Source of the DNA: Kiloniellaceae bacterium
Lineage (GTDB): Bacteria; Pseudomonadota; Alphaproteobacteria; Kiloniellales; Kiloniellaceae
DNA: 64,000 nucleotides
Assembly: GCA_021776195.1 (NCBI GenBank)
Contig: JAJFGK010000012.1
Coordinates: 1-64,000 of the forward strand
Direction: 5' to 3'
Shown: one piece after another, positions 49,261 to 58,171 of the stretch
How positions within the stretch are numbered: the stretch's first letter is position 1
How the letters are laid out: each line of letters begins with the position of its first letter
Made by a program: the position numbers and the translations under genes
Notes under the pieces: generated by a model
What the model was told of the DNA's origin: nothing
The model's input: only the letters and a program-made list of their open reading frames with translations
Databases searched by the model: none

Positions 49261-50211
49261 GTGCTCCGCCTGATCCTCACCCGCCTGCTAAGTTTTATCC
49301 CGACCCTGGTGGTGGCCTCGATCGTGCTGTTCGTGGCCGTGAACGTGGTGCCCGGCTCGGCGTCCAAGGCCGCGCTGGGTATTCAGGCCACGCCCCAGGC
49401 GATCAAGCGCTTCGAGCACCAGCACGGCCTCGACCGGCCCCTGCCGGTGCAGTACCTGGAATGGGCCGGAAAGGCGCTAAGCGGCGACTTCGGGATATCG
49501 TTTCAAAACGCCGTGGCGGTCGGCCCGGAAGTCCTGAAGCGCCTGCCGGTGACCCTGCAACTGGCCGGCATGGCCTTCGTCGTGGCCGTTGGGCTGGCCA
49601 TTCCCCTCGGCGCGCTGGCCGGCTTCTATCACCAGCGCCTGCCCGACGGCGTGATCACCTCGATCGCCACGCTGTTCGGCTCGGTGCCCAACTTCTGGCT
49701 CGCCACCCTGCTGGTCTATCTCTTTTCCCTCTATCTCGGCTGGCTGCCGACCGGCGGCTTCGTGGCCTTTGCGCAAGACCCGGCAGAGAACCTGCGCTCG
49801 CTGCTGCTGCCCTGCGTCTCCCTCGGGCTGGTGTCCTCCGGCCTGCTGATCCGCATCATGCGGACCGCGCTGATCGAGGTCATGACGTCCAACTTCATCG
49901 AAACCGCGCGCTCCAAGGGGGTGACGAACTTTGGTCTGGTGACCGGTCACGCGCTGCGCAATGCCCTGATCCCCTTCCTGACGGTCGCCGCCGTCGAATT
50001 CGGCTTTTTGGTCGGCAGCGTGGTTATCATCGAGGATGTCTTTCGCATTCCCGGCATCGGCTCGCTCGTCCTGGTCGGGATCATCAACCGCGATTATCCG
50101 GTCCTGCTGGCAGCGGCGATGACGATCACCCTGATCGTGCTCCTGACCAATCTGGTGGTCGATCTGCTGGCGACGATCATCGATCCGCGCCAGGTGCGCG
50201 CGCAACGATGA
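49261..50211 (+). CDS. ABC transporter permease, DppB type
   Basis: This inner-membrane permease of 316 residues has about six membrane helices. The start IILTRLLSFIPTLVVA-like segment (RLILTRLLSFIPTLVVASIV) is typical of DppB/OppB. The coupling-helix region IEVMTSNFIETARSKGVTN includes the EAA-type motif. It begins with GTG at 49261, 69 bp after the binding-protein stop. It pairs with the next permease. Confidence 0.92.
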   Translation: MLRLILTRLLSFIPTLVVASIVLFVAVNVVPGSASKAALGIQATPQAIKRFEHQHGLDRPLPVQYLEWAGKALSGDFGISFQNAVAVGPEVLKRLPVTLQLAGMAFVVAVGLAIPLGALAGFYHQRLPDGVITSIATLFGSVPNFWLATLLVYLFSLYLGWLPTGGFVAFAQDPAENLRSLLLPCVSLGLVSSGLLIRIMRTALIEVMTSNFIETARSKGVTNFGLVTGHALRNALIPFLTVAAVEFGFLVGSVVIIEDVFRIPGIGSLVLVGIINRDYPVLLAAAMTITLIVLLTNLVVDLLATIIDPRQVRAQR

Positions 50212-50224
50212 GGAGCGATCCGTC

Positions 50225-51049
50225 ATGCGAGCGATAAACTGGCGCAAGTACGGATTGCTGATCGGCAGCCTGCCGGTAGTCGCGCTGGTGTTTGGCGCCT
50301 CGGCCTTCTCCGGCTACCTGGCGCCCTACGATCCCTATCACCTGGACGTGCTGACCATGCTGGAGGGCCCGTCGCCGGCCCATCTTCTGGGCACCGACGA
50401 GCTCGGCCGCGACGTGCTGTCGCGCACCATCCATGCCTCCCGGATCTCCATCGTGGTGGGCCTGATCGCGGTCGCCATCGGGATGTCCTGCGGCACGGTG
50501 ATCGGGGTTCTGGCGGCCTACTTCGGCGGCCTGTTCGACAACCTGATCATGCGGGTGATGGATATCCTCTTTTCCTTCCCGGCGATCCTGCTGGCGGTCA
50601 TCCTCATGGCCAATCTGGGGACCAGCATCCTCAACGCCATGCTGGCCATCGGGATCATCTTCATTCCCGGCTTCGCCCGCCTGACCCGCGCCGTCACCCA
50701 GACCGTCCAGCGCCAGCAGTTTCTCGAAGCCGCGGTCTGCATCGGCGTGTCGGGCCCGCGGCTGGTCTGGCGCGAGATCCTGCCCAACGTCTTCGGACCG
50801 GTGGTGGTCGAGGCGGCGGTCGCCTTTTCCTACGCGGTGCTGCTGGAATCGGCCCTGAGTTTCCTGGGTCTCGGGGCGCAACCGCCCGAGCCCTCCTGGG
50901 GCAACATGATCAACACCGGCCGCGGCTTCATCGAACAGGCGCCCTGGATCAGCCTCGCGCCCGGCGCGGCGCTGTTCCTCTGCGTCTTCAGCTTCAACGT
51001 CCTGGGGGACGGGCTGCGCGACCTGCTCGATCCCAAGCTCAATGAGTAG
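50225..51049 (+). CDS. ABC transporter permease, DppC type
   Basis: This is the second permease of the importer, 274 residues and about five to six helices. It has the DppC hallmark HLLGTDELGRDVLSRTIHAS near the N-terminus and the EAA motif region QFLEAAVCIGVSGPRLVWRE. The C-terminal PPEPSWGNMI segment is also typical. It overlaps the first ATPase gene by 8 bp. Confidence 0.93.
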   Translation: MRAINWRKYGLLIGSLPVVALVFGASAFSGYLAPYDPYHLDVLTMLEGPSPAHLLGTDELGRDVLSRTIHASRISIVVGLIAVAIGMSCGTVIGVLAAYFGGLFDNLIMRVMDILFSFPAILLAVILMANLGTSILNAMLAIGIIFIPGFARLTRAVTQTVQRQQFLEAAVCIGVSGPRLVWREILPNVFGPVVVEAAVAFSYAVLLESALSFLGLGAQPPEPSWGNMINTGRGFIEQAPWISLAPGAALFLCVFSFNVLGDGLRDLLDPKLNE

Positions 51050-52040
51050 CCCGCCCCTCACCGAGCGCCTGCCCGAGGGTGGCGACGTCCTGCGGATCGA
51101 GGGCCTGTCCATCGCCCTGGCCCGGCGCGGCGGCGCGACCGGCTCGATCGTTCAGGACGTGTCCCTGCGCATCGGCCACCGCGAGATCGTCGGCCTGATC
51201 GGCGAGTCGGGCAGCGGCAAGACGGTGACCGCGAAGTCCCTGATCGGGCTCCTGCCGGACCGGATCAGCGTCACCGCCGGATCGGCGATCTTTCGCGGCA
51301 GGGACCTCTTCGCCCTGAGCAGCGAGGAAATCCGCAAGATCCGCGGCGCGGAGATCTCTGTGATCCCGCAGGATGCGCTCCACGCCCTGAACCCCGTGCA
51401 CCGGATCGGCCGGCAGGTCGGCGAGCCGCTGCATATTCACAGCGAAACCAGCGACAGCGCGATCCGGGCCCTGGTGCTCAAGCTTCTGGCCAAGGTCAAG
51501 ATTGACGACCCGCCGCTCCGGGCCAGTCAGTACCCCCATCAGTTCAGCGGCGGTATGCAGCAACGCGCGCTGACCGCCATGGTGCTCTCCACCGAGCCGC
51601 CGCTGATCATCGCCGACGAACCGACGACGGCCTTGGATGTGACCATCCAGGCGCAGATCATCGCGCTGCTGAAGGACCTGCGCCGCGAGACCGAGGCGAG
51701 TTTCCTCTTCATCTCCCACGATCTCGGACTGGTCTCCAGCCTCTGCGACAGGATCTACGTGATGTATGCCGGCGTGATCGTCGAGAGCGCGCCCAGCGCG
51801 GAGATTTTCGCCCGGCCACGGCACCCCTATACCCGGGCGCTGATCGGCTCGGTGCCGCGGCTGCACGCGAACCCCGACAAGCTGGAGACGATTGCCGGCC
51901 AGATCCCCTCGCCCTTCGAGCATGACGGCGGCTGCCGGTTTCGCGGCCGCTGTCCGCTTGCCGAGGCCCGCTGCGCCACGCCGCCTCCGCTCCGCGACCA
52001 TGGCGCCGACCATGTCAGCCGTTGCTGGATCGGGACCTGA
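51042..52040 (+). CDS. ABC transporter ATP-binding protein, DppD type
   Basis: This is the first ATPase of the importer, 332 residues. It has Walker A GESGSGKT, signature FSGGMQQRAL and Walker B LIIADEPTTALD. The C-terminal oligopeptide-transporter cysteine region (CRFRGRCPLAEARC) is typical of DppD/OppD. Like others of the type, it works as a heterodimer with the next gene, which starts 2 bp downstream. Confidence 0.93.
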   Translation: MSSPPLTERLPEGGDVLRIEGLSIALARRGGATGSIVQDVSLRIGHREIVGLIGESGSGKTVTAKSLIGLLPDRISVTAGSAIFRGRDLFALSSEEIRKIRGAEISVIPQDALHALNPVHRIGRQVGEPLHIHSETSDSAIRALVLKLLAKVKIDDPPLRASQYPHQFSGGMQQRALTAMVLSTEPPLIIADEPTTALDVTIQAQIIALLKDLRRETEASFLFISHDLGLVSSLCDRIYVMYAGVIVESAPSAEIFARPRHPYTRALIGSVPRLHANPDKLETIAGQIPSPFEHDGGCRFRGRCPLAEARCATPPPLRDHGADHVSRCWIGT

Positions 52041-52041
52041 C

Positions 52042-52833
52042 ATGCTCTTGGCCGCCAACGCGCTCTCCAAGACCTTCCGGTCCGGCGGACTGTTCCGGCG
52101 CCACGGCGCGATCCGGGCGCTCGATGGCGTTTCCTTCGAGCTGGCCCGGGGCCAGTCGCTCGGCGTGGTCGGCGAGTCCGGATCGGGAAAATCGACCCTG
52201 CTGCGGGCCATCCTGAAACTCGTCTCCCATGACAGCGGCAGCCTGACCTTCGACGGCCAGGACATCGCCGCCATGGGGCGCGCCGAGACGAAGGCCTATC
52301 GGCGCCGGGTCCAACCGGTCTTCCAGGACCCCTACTCGACCTTCAACCCGCGCTTTTCCATCGGCTCGTCGATTGCCCTGGCGCTTCAGGTCAACGACAT
52401 CATGCCGCGCGGACAGTTCGCCGACGCGGTGGCCGAGCTGCTGCTCGACGTCGGTCTGAACCCGGATCTGGCGGCCAGCCTGCCGCACCAGCTTTCCGGC
52501 GGCCAGCGCCAGCGCGCCTCCATTGCCAGAGCCCTCGCGGTGCGCCCGGAGCTGCTGCTGCTGGACGAGCCGACCTCGGCCCTCGATGTGTCGGTGCAGG
52601 CCCAGGTCCTGAACTTGTTCAAGTCCCTGAAACAGAGATACGGTTTCACCCTGGTGTTCGTGACTCACGACCTGGCGCTGGTCAGCTTCATTTGCGACCG
52701 CATCATCGTCATGAAATCCGGCGCCATCGTCGAACAGGGCACGACCGAGCAGGTCATCGGTAATCCACAAGAGGACTACACCCGCATGCTGATCGCCGCG
52801 GCCCCGGAGATTCCGGCCATGATGGATCAGTGA
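52042..52833 (+). CDS. ABC transporter ATP-binding protein, DppF type
   Basis: This is the second ATPase, 263 residues. It has Walker A GESGSGKS, signature LSGGQRQRAS and Walker B LLLLDEPTSALD. The start is the ATG at 52042, two bases after the DppD stop; earlier in-frame starts lie inside DppD. It is slightly short because it lacks the usual C-terminal extension of OppF. It completes the transporter. Confidence 0.92.
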   Translation: MLLAANALSKTFRSGGLFRRHGAIRALDGVSFELARGQSLGVVGESGSGKSTLLRAILKLVSHDSGSLTFDGQDIAAMGRAETKAYRRRVQPVFQDPYSTFNPRFSIGSSIALALQVNDIMPRGQFADAVAELLLDVGLNPDLAASLPHQLSGGQRQRASIARALAVRPELLLLDEPTSALDVSVQAQVLNLFKSLKQRYGFTLVFVTHDLALVSFICDRIIVMKSGAIVEQGTTEQVIGNPQEDYTRMLIAAAPEIPAMMDQ

Positions 52834-52862
52834 CAGCAAGCCAACCCGAAGGAGGCGCCGCC

Positions 52863-53600
52863 ATGCATCTCAACACCTTCTCGATCTCGGCCCGCTGCGC
52901 CAGGAGCGGCATGCTCGGCGTGGCGGTCTCCACGGCGGTGCCCGGCGTCGGCGGGATCTGCCCCTTCGTGCGGCCGGGCGTGGGCGCGGTCTCTACCCAG
53001 GCCTGGGTCAACCCCTACCTGGGCATCGACGCGGTCGCCCTGCTGGCCGAGGGCAAGTCGGCCGAAGAGACCCTCAAGACCTTGATCGATGCCGATCCGG
53101 GACGGGCGGTCCGTCAGCTCGGCATCGTCGACAGCACCGGGCGCTCGGCGGCCTGGACCGGCGAGGACTGCGTCCCCTGGGCCGGCCAGAAGACCGCGCC
53201 GGATGTGTCGATCCAGGGCAACATGCTGGTCGGGCCGGAGACCCTGGAGGCCATGTTTGCCGCCTTTGCCGCCTCTGCCGACGACCCGCTGCACGAACGC
53301 CTGATCAAGGTGCTGGAAGCCGGTCAGGCGGCCGGCGGCGACAAGCGCGGCAAGCAGTCGGCGGCCATGGTGGTCTTCGACAAGGAGAGCTATCCCGTCC
53401 TGGACCTGCGGGTCGACGAGCATTTCGATCCGGTCGGCGAACTGCGCCGGGTCTACGAGGTCGCCAGGCAGCAATACCTGCCCTTCATGGCCGGCATGCC
53501 GACCCGCGATAACCCGCTCGGTGCCCTGGGCGAGGACGTGACCGACATGCTGATGCGCGCGCCGGCGGACCGCCCGGGCGGCACCATGTCGTCGACATAA
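52863..53600 (+). CDS. DUF1028 family protein
   Basis: This 245-residue protein of the DUF1028 family is related in fold to Ntn-hydrolases. It starts HLNTFSISARCARSGMLGVA, followed by GVGAVSTQAWVNPYLG and SIQGNMLVG, which match the family pattern. The ATG at 52863 has AAGGAGG eight bases upstream, so the longer frame from 52830 is less likely. It follows the peptide-type ABC transporter by 29 bp and may hydrolyse the imported compound. Its reaction is not known. Confidence 0.85.
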   Translation: MHLNTFSISARCARSGMLGVAVSTAVPGVGGICPFVRPGVGAVSTQAWVNPYLGIDAVALLAEGKSAEETLKTLIDADPGRAVRQLGIVDSTGRSAAWTGEDCVPWAGQKTAPDVSIQGNMLVGPETLEAMFAAFAASADDPLHERLIKVLEAGQAAGGDKRGKQSAAMVVFDKESYPVLDLRVDEHFDPVGELRRVYEVARQQYLPFMAGMPTRDNPLGALGEDVTDMLMRAPADRPGGTMSST

Positions 53601-53624
53601 AGCCAATCGGGGACCGGCCGAGGC

Positions 53625-54986
53625 TCACGGGCCGTAGGCGACTTCAGGCAGCCAGGTGACGATGGCCGGCCAATTGAACACCACCGCGACGGCCACCATC
53701 TGCAGGATCACGAAGGGTATGACCCCCTTGTAGACCGTCGTGATGTCGATCCCCTTCGGCGCGACGCCCTTCATGTAGAACAGGGCAAAGCCCACCGGCG
53801 GCGTGATAAAAGAGGTCTGCAGGCAGACCGCAAACATCACGGTGAACCACACCAGATCGACGCCCAGGTCGTTCATGATCGGCGCGATGAGCGGCAGGAT
53901 GATGAGCGTGATCTCGATCCAGTCGAGAAAAAATCCGAGGAAGAAAGCCGCGATCAGAACGACGATGACCACGCCATCGGTTTCGAAGGGCAGCCCGGTC
54001 AAGGCGCTCTCGATGACCTCGTCGCCGCCGAAGCCGCGCAGCACCAGTGAAAAGGCCGTCGCGCCGACGAACAGCGCGAAGATGTAGGCGGTCGTCTTCG
54101 TCGTTTCCCGGACCACCTCGCGCAGGCCTTGAAGCGAAAGTCTCCCTCGGGCCAGGGCCAGAAGCATGGCGCCCAGGGCCCCCACGCCCGACGCCTCGGT
54201 CGGGGTCGCGATGCCAAAGAATATACTGCCCAACACGGCAAAGATAAGCGCCGCGGGCGGGATCGTCGATCGCAACACATTCAGCAGGATGCGGGGGGTG
54301 ACCGGCTCGGCCTGTTCGGGCGCGGGCGCGACGCTGGGCCGTATCCAGGCATAGCCGAGAATGTAGATCGTGTAGAGGGCGCCCAGGAGCAGCCCCGGAA
54401 AGACAGCGCCCATGAAAAGATCGCCGACGGATATGCGAATCTGATCGCCCATCATGACCAGCATGATGCTCGGCGGTATCAGAATTCCCAGGGTCCCGGT
54501 GGCGCAGACGACCCCGCAGGCCAACTCCGGGCGATAGTTGTGCTTCAGCATCAAGGGCACGCCGAGTATCGCGAGCAGGACCACGGCGGCGCCGATGATT
54601 CCGGTCGAGGCGGCGAGCAGCACGCCGATGAAGACCACGGTGATCGCCAGGCCGCCGCGCACGCGCCCGAAGAGTTTCGAGAGATCGGTCATGAGGTCTT
54701 CGGCGATGCCGGACCGGTCGAGCATGATCCCCATGAAGATGAACATGGGCAGGGCCACCAGGACCCAGTTGCTCATGACCGCGTAAATCCGCGCGACGAC
54801 AATCGAGCTATAGCCCCAGTCAACGCCGAAGAAGGTATCGAGATAGGTATCCGACGCCACGGAGATCGCCGTGAAGATCACGGCCAACCCGCCCATCAGC
54901 CAGGCCACGGGGTAGCCCATGAAGATCAAGGCGATGAAGGATGCGAAGAGAAGCATCGCCATATAGTGGTTGGCGTCGAATTCCAT
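53625..54986 (-). CDS. dctM: TRAP transporter large permease (DctM)
   Basis: This is the main membrane subunit of a tripartite ATP-independent transporter, driven by a sodium or proton gradient. The 453 residues form about 12 helices, with the DctM segments FMGIMLDRSGIAEDLMTDLS and CGVVCATGTLGILIPPSIML. Near the C-terminus are VDLVWFTVMFAVCLQTSFIT and PPVGFALFYMKGVAP. It is encoded 9 bp after dctQ. The likely substrates of this subclass are carboxylates or related acids. Confidence 0.92.
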   Translation of the reverse strand: MEFDANHYMAMLLFASFIALIFMGYPVAWLMGGLAVIFTAISVASDTYLDTFFGVDWGYSSIVVARIYAVMSNWVLVALPMFIFMGIMLDRSGIAEDLMTDLSKLFGRVRGGLAITVVFIGVLLAASTGIIGAAVVLLAILGVPLMLKHNYRPELACGVVCATGTLGILIPPSIMLVMMGDQIRISVGDLFMGAVFPGLLLGALYTIYILGYAWIRPSVAPAPEQAEPVTPRILLNVLRSTIPPAALIFAVLGSIFFGIATPTEASGVGALGAMLLALARGRLSLQGLREVVRETTKTTAYIFALFVGATAFSLVLRGFGGDEVIESALTGLPFETDGVVIVVLIAAFFLGFFLDWIEITLIILPLIAPIMNDLGVDLVWFTVMFAVCLQTSFITPPVGFALFYMKGVAPKGIDITTVYKGVIPFVILQMVAVAVVFNWPAIVTWLPEVAYGP

Positions 54987-54995
54987 GGGACCCGC

Positions 54996-55592
54996 CTACC
55001 GGCCGTTCTCAGCCGCCACCGGCGGATCGCCGTTGGGAGATCCGAGAAGAAGCGACATCACCACCTTGACCAGGCGCGACGCACCGGCGAGGCCAAGCAG
55101 GAGAAAGCTAAAAAGCAAGAAGCCCTTGACGATCCAGCGTGCCGGCAGGCCGTTCGCCGAGGTCGAGCGCTCGCTGGTCGACCAGGAGAGCTCCACGAGT
55201 GGGATCGAGTAAATGATGATGAAAATCACGAAGGGCAAAAACAGAAACAGCAGCCCGCAGAGTTCGAACCACAGCTTGCGGCGGTAACGCAGCCTGTCGT
55301 GGAGCACGTCGACACGGACATGGCCATCGACCACGAAGGTCGAGGAGAGGCCGACAAGCCACCCGATGGCGTAGAGATGCCATTGCAGCTCCTCGAACTC
55401 GATCATGCCCTGGCTGAACACGTAGCGCAGCACCACGTTGCCGATAATCACGGCAAGCAGGACGACCCAAATCCAATTGAAGACCTCGCTCACCAGCATG
55501 ACACTGCGGTCCGCCAGGCGCGTAAAAGCGGTCTCCCTCAGAACGAAGGCGTGGTGATCGATGGCGTCGACAAGTTCGGTAACTTTGGTCAT
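54996..55592 (-). CDS. dctQ: TRAP transporter small permease (DctQ)
   Basis: This is the small membrane subunit of the TRAP transporter, 198 residues with four helices. The DctQ signature is present as EFEELQWHLYAIGWLVGLSS with VDGHVRVDVLHDRL. It is preceded by a 238-bp gap containing a perfect hairpin that separates it from dctP, and is followed directly by dctM. Confidence 0.9.
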   Translation of the reverse strand: MTKVTELVDAIDHHAFVLRETAFTRLADRSVMLVSEVFNWIWVVLLAVIIGNVVLRYVFSQGMIEFEELQWHLYAIGWLVGLSSTFVVDGHVRVDVLHDRLRYRRKLWFELCGLLFLFLPFVIFIIIYSIPLVELSWSTSERSTSANGLPARWIVKGFLLFSFLLLGLAGASRLVKVVMSLLLGSPNGDPPVAAENGR

Positions 55593-55697
55593 GAGCTTTC
55601 ACAGGTACGGCAGAATCTGAATCGAGAGTATTTTCGTCATCCCATAGTGCGGCCCTCATGCGCAACGGCTGAATCCGAACGAGTCCCGAGACCCGAC

Positions 55698-55730
55698 GAT
55701 CCCGCGGCCGGGAATCTCGACCGCGGGATC
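55698..55730 (-). terminator. Hairpin between dctP and dctQ
   Basis: This is a perfect 10-bp inverted repeat: GATCCCGCGG at 55698-55707 and CCGCGGGATC at 55721-55730, with a 13-base loop. There is no T tract. It lies after dctP on the transcribed strand. It could stabilise the dctP message or partly terminate before dctQM, giving more binding protein than permease. That role is inferred. Confidence 0.55.
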
Positions 55731-55773
55731 TGGCAAGCACCTTCATTCAGGGAGATAGAGAGTGGTTGCCGTT

Positions 55774-55837
55774 CCTCAGAGCTTGTGGGCCTCAGAGCTT
55801 GTGGGCCTCAGAGCCATTGGGCTTCAGAGCTTACTGG
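55774..55837. repeat. 16-bp tandem repeat across the dctP stop codon
   Basis: There are four 16-bp units: CCTCAGAGCTTGTGGG at 55774 and 55790 (identical), CCTCAGAGCCATTGGG at 55806 and CTTCAGAGCTTACTGG at 55822. The last unit contains the TAA stop of dctP at 55831-55833. The gradient of similarity suggests growth outward from the coding end. Confidence 0.9.
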
Positions 55838-56922
55838 AAGTCGCGCGGCAGATAGCCCCACTGCTTCCAAACCTGGTACTCCTTGTGAAACGCCTGTTGC
55901 GATTCCCAAACGCGCTTGAAGTCCGCGTCCTTGGCGGCTTCCTGCTCCATGACCATGGCCGACACGCGCTTCAACTCCTGAAGCACGCTGTCGGGCAGCT
56001 TCGCCGCGGTCACGCCCTTGGCCGGAAAACTGTTGATCTGCGCACCCTGGAGCGCCTCGCCCCGGGTGATGGCGCGCATCGTTGCGGCGGTGCAGCCCAT
56101 TTCGAACAGGGCCTGGTCCGCATCGGACAGGGCGTTCCACTTGTCGAGATTGATCAGGAAATGGGTCGACGTGGAGACCTGATGCCAGCCGGGGAAGAGG
56201 TTGTACTTGGCAATCTTGTGGAACCCGAGAACCTCATCGATAGCCGGCATGGAGTATTCGGTCGCATCCAGCGTTCCCTTCTCCAGGGCGGCAAAGATTT
56301 CGCCACCGGCCATCAAGGTGGCAGAGGCACCGATTTCGTTCAGAACCATGCCGCCGAGGCCCGAGAAGCGGATTTTCAGCCCCTTGAGGTCATCGAGGGA
56401 GTTGATGGGTTTGCGGTACCAACCGGCCGTCTCTGGCCCGATCGTGCTGCAGAGCAGCGGGTGGACGTTGCGTTTGTGATAGATCTCGGCGGCCAGTGTC
56501 GCGCCCTCGTCTTCAAACCACCAGGCGGCATACTCCCAGGGCTCCATGCCGAAGGGGACCGCGGAGAACAGGACCGCGGAGGGAATGCGTCCCTGGTCGT
56601 AGGCAAGATAGTTGTAGGCCGCCGGCAGATCCCCCGCGCTGATCGAGGGTGTGATCTCCAAGGGCGGGACAATCTTGCCCGGCTCGAAGACCTTCAACTT
56701 GATCCGACCGTCGGTCGCCCTGTCGAGGGTCTTGGCCAGATAGGCAATCGGGTCGCCCAGCGCCGGCCAGCCGGTGTTGAAGGTCGACTGGACCTTCCAG
56801 CGAATTTTCTCCTGGGCGCTTGCCGGTCCGGCGGCAAGGGCCGCAACGCCAAGTGCGGCGACACCGACCGCCGCTAGCGCACTCGCCTTGATGATTTTCG
56901 ATGCTGATCGTCTGGTAGTCAT
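55831..56922 (-). CDS. dctP: TRAP transporter solute-binding protein (DctP)
   Basis: This periplasmic binding protein has 363 residues, with a signal peptide ending PASAQ. The mature part begins EKIRWKVQSTFNTGWPALGD, and it has the DctP-type region GWYRKPINSLDDLKGLKIRF, in which the Arg contacts a substrate carboxylate. Further on come GGMVLNEIGASATLM and EYSMPAIDEVLGFHKIAKY. This form resembles TRAP binding proteins for 2-oxo acids and similar compounds. The ATG at 56922 has GAGGAGG upstream. It lies downstream of the alcohol dehydrogenase gene in the same operon. Confidence 0.9.
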   Translation of the reverse strand: MTTRRSASKIIKASALAAVGVAALGVAALAAGPASAQEKIRWKVQSTFNTGWPALGDPIAYLAKTLDRATDGRIKLKVFEPGKIVPPLEITPSISAGDLPAAYNYLAYDQGRIPSAVLFSAVPFGMEPWEYAAWWFEDEGATLAAEIYHKRNVHPLLCSTIGPETAGWYRKPINSLDDLKGLKIRFSGLGGMVLNEIGASATLMAGGEIFAALEKGTLDATEYSMPAIDEVLGFHKIAKYNLFPGWHQVSTSTHFLINLDKWNALSDADQALFEMGCTAATMRAITRGEALQGAQINSFPAKGVTAAKLPDSVLQELKRVSAMVMEQEAAKDADFKRVWESQQAFHKEYQVWKQWGYLPRDFQ

Positions 56923-56992
56923 TCTCGCCTCCTCGTTTGAGTGATTGTTGTTTCTTGAGAAAGTCATAGCTCCCACATCATGAAGGGCGCCG

Positions 56993-58171
56993 TTACGCCG
57001 GTTGATCCCAGGCCTGGGAAAACAGGCCGATAATTTCGTCCTTGGTGGCGACGCGAGGATTGAGGCTCGGCGCGCCCGAACGCAGCGCGTCCTCGGCCAT
57101 CTGGGCGAGCGCGTTTTCGTAGGCGCCATGGTCGATGCCGAAGGCGGCCATCGACGGAACCTCCAGGTCCCTTTTGTAAGCGTAGAGCCCATCGACAAGT
57201 TTGCCCGCCGCCGTCTCGTCGTCATCGTCGCCAGCGGCAAAGCCGATGGTCCGGCCGCATTCCGCATAGCGCGACAGCGCCGCCTGGAGAGAGAAATCCG
57301 TGACCAGGGGCAAAAGCATGGCGTTGCTGAGCCCGTGCGGCACATGAAACAGGCTGCCCAGCGGACGGCTCATGGCATGGACGAGACAGATCGAGGCGTT
57401 GGAGAATGCCAGGCCGCCCAGTGTCGCCGCGAACATCAGGCCCTCGCGTGCTTCGCGGTCGCCGCCGTCCCGATAGGCGCGCTCCAGAAACCGCCCCACC
57501 ATGCGCATGCAGTCCAGCGCCATGCGGTCGGAAAAGAGCGAGCGCTTCTGGCTGACATAGGCCTCGATCGCGTGGGTCAGGGTGTCGAGGGCGTTGTCCG
57601 CGGTCAGGCGCTTGGGCTTGGACAGCGTAAAGTCGTAGTCGATGACCGCCGCCACCGGAACGAAAGCCTCGCCACGGCAGGATATCTTCTCGCGGGTCTC
57701 GGCGTGGACCAGAACCGTGTGATGGGTGACCTCCGAGCCGGTGCCCGCGGTCGTCGGCACGGCAATCATCGGCAAGCCGGGTTCGTTGAATTCCTTGGGC
57801 GGACGGTAATCCAGCAAATTCCGGCTGTGGCGGGCCATGACCGCAACCGCCTTGGCCGTATCGATCGGGCTGCCGCCGCCAACGCCGATGACGCTGCCGT
57901 GCTTGCCGTCTTCGAGTTGGGCGAGCGCCGCCAGCACCACCTCATCGGTCGGGTCCGGCACGGTTCGGTCGAAGACGCCGCAGGCGATCCCCTGATCGGC
58001 CAGACCGTCCTGAACCTTCGCCACGTGTCCCAACTCGACCATGGTCTTGTCGGTGACGATCAGGGGCGACTGGTCGGCGCCGATTGCGTTCAGGATACCA
58101 GGGATATGGGCGACACTGCCGCGACCGATCTGCAGATAGCGCGGTGTACAAACACGTACCGTCTCTCGCAT
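56993..58171 (-). CDS. Iron-containing alcohol dehydrogenase
   Basis: This is an NAD-dependent, iron-activated alcohol dehydrogenase of 392 residues. The dinucleotide-binding GVGGGSPIDTAKAVAV and the metal-site segments NALDTLTHAIEAYV (Asp, His) and ICLVHAMSRPLGSLFHVPHG (His, His) are present, so it should be active. The ATG at 58171 has a G-rich ribosome site (GGGGGGAG). It is the first gene of the operon with dctPQM and is divergent from the IclR gene. It probably oxidises a hydroxy compound imported by the TRAP transporter, for example a 3- or 4-hydroxy acid. Confidence 0.9.
   Translation of the reverse strand: MRETVRVCTPRYLQIGRGSVAHIPGILNAIGADQSPLIVTDKTMVELGHVAKVQDGLADQGIACGVFDRTVPDPTDEVVLAALAQLEDGKHGSVIGVGGGSPIDTAKAVAVMARHSRNLLDYRPPKEFNEPGLPMIAVPTTAGTGSEVTHHTVLVHAETREKISCRGEAFVPVAAVIDYDFTLSKPKRLTADNALDTLTHAIEAYVSQKRSLFSDRMALDCMRMVGRFLERAYRDGGDREAREGLMFAATLGGLAFSNASICLVHAMSRPLGSLFHVPHGLSNAMLLPLVTDFSLQAALSRYAECGRTIGFAAGDDDDETAAGKLVDGLYAYKRDLEVPSMAAFGIDHGAYENALAQMAEDALRSGAPSLNPRVATKDEIIGLFSQAWDQPA

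Noticed and set aside
54129..55919. Long open frame (596 codons) on the plus strand
   Set aside because: It spans two TRAP permease genes on the other strand and reads as charged low-complexity sequence typical of a shadow frame.
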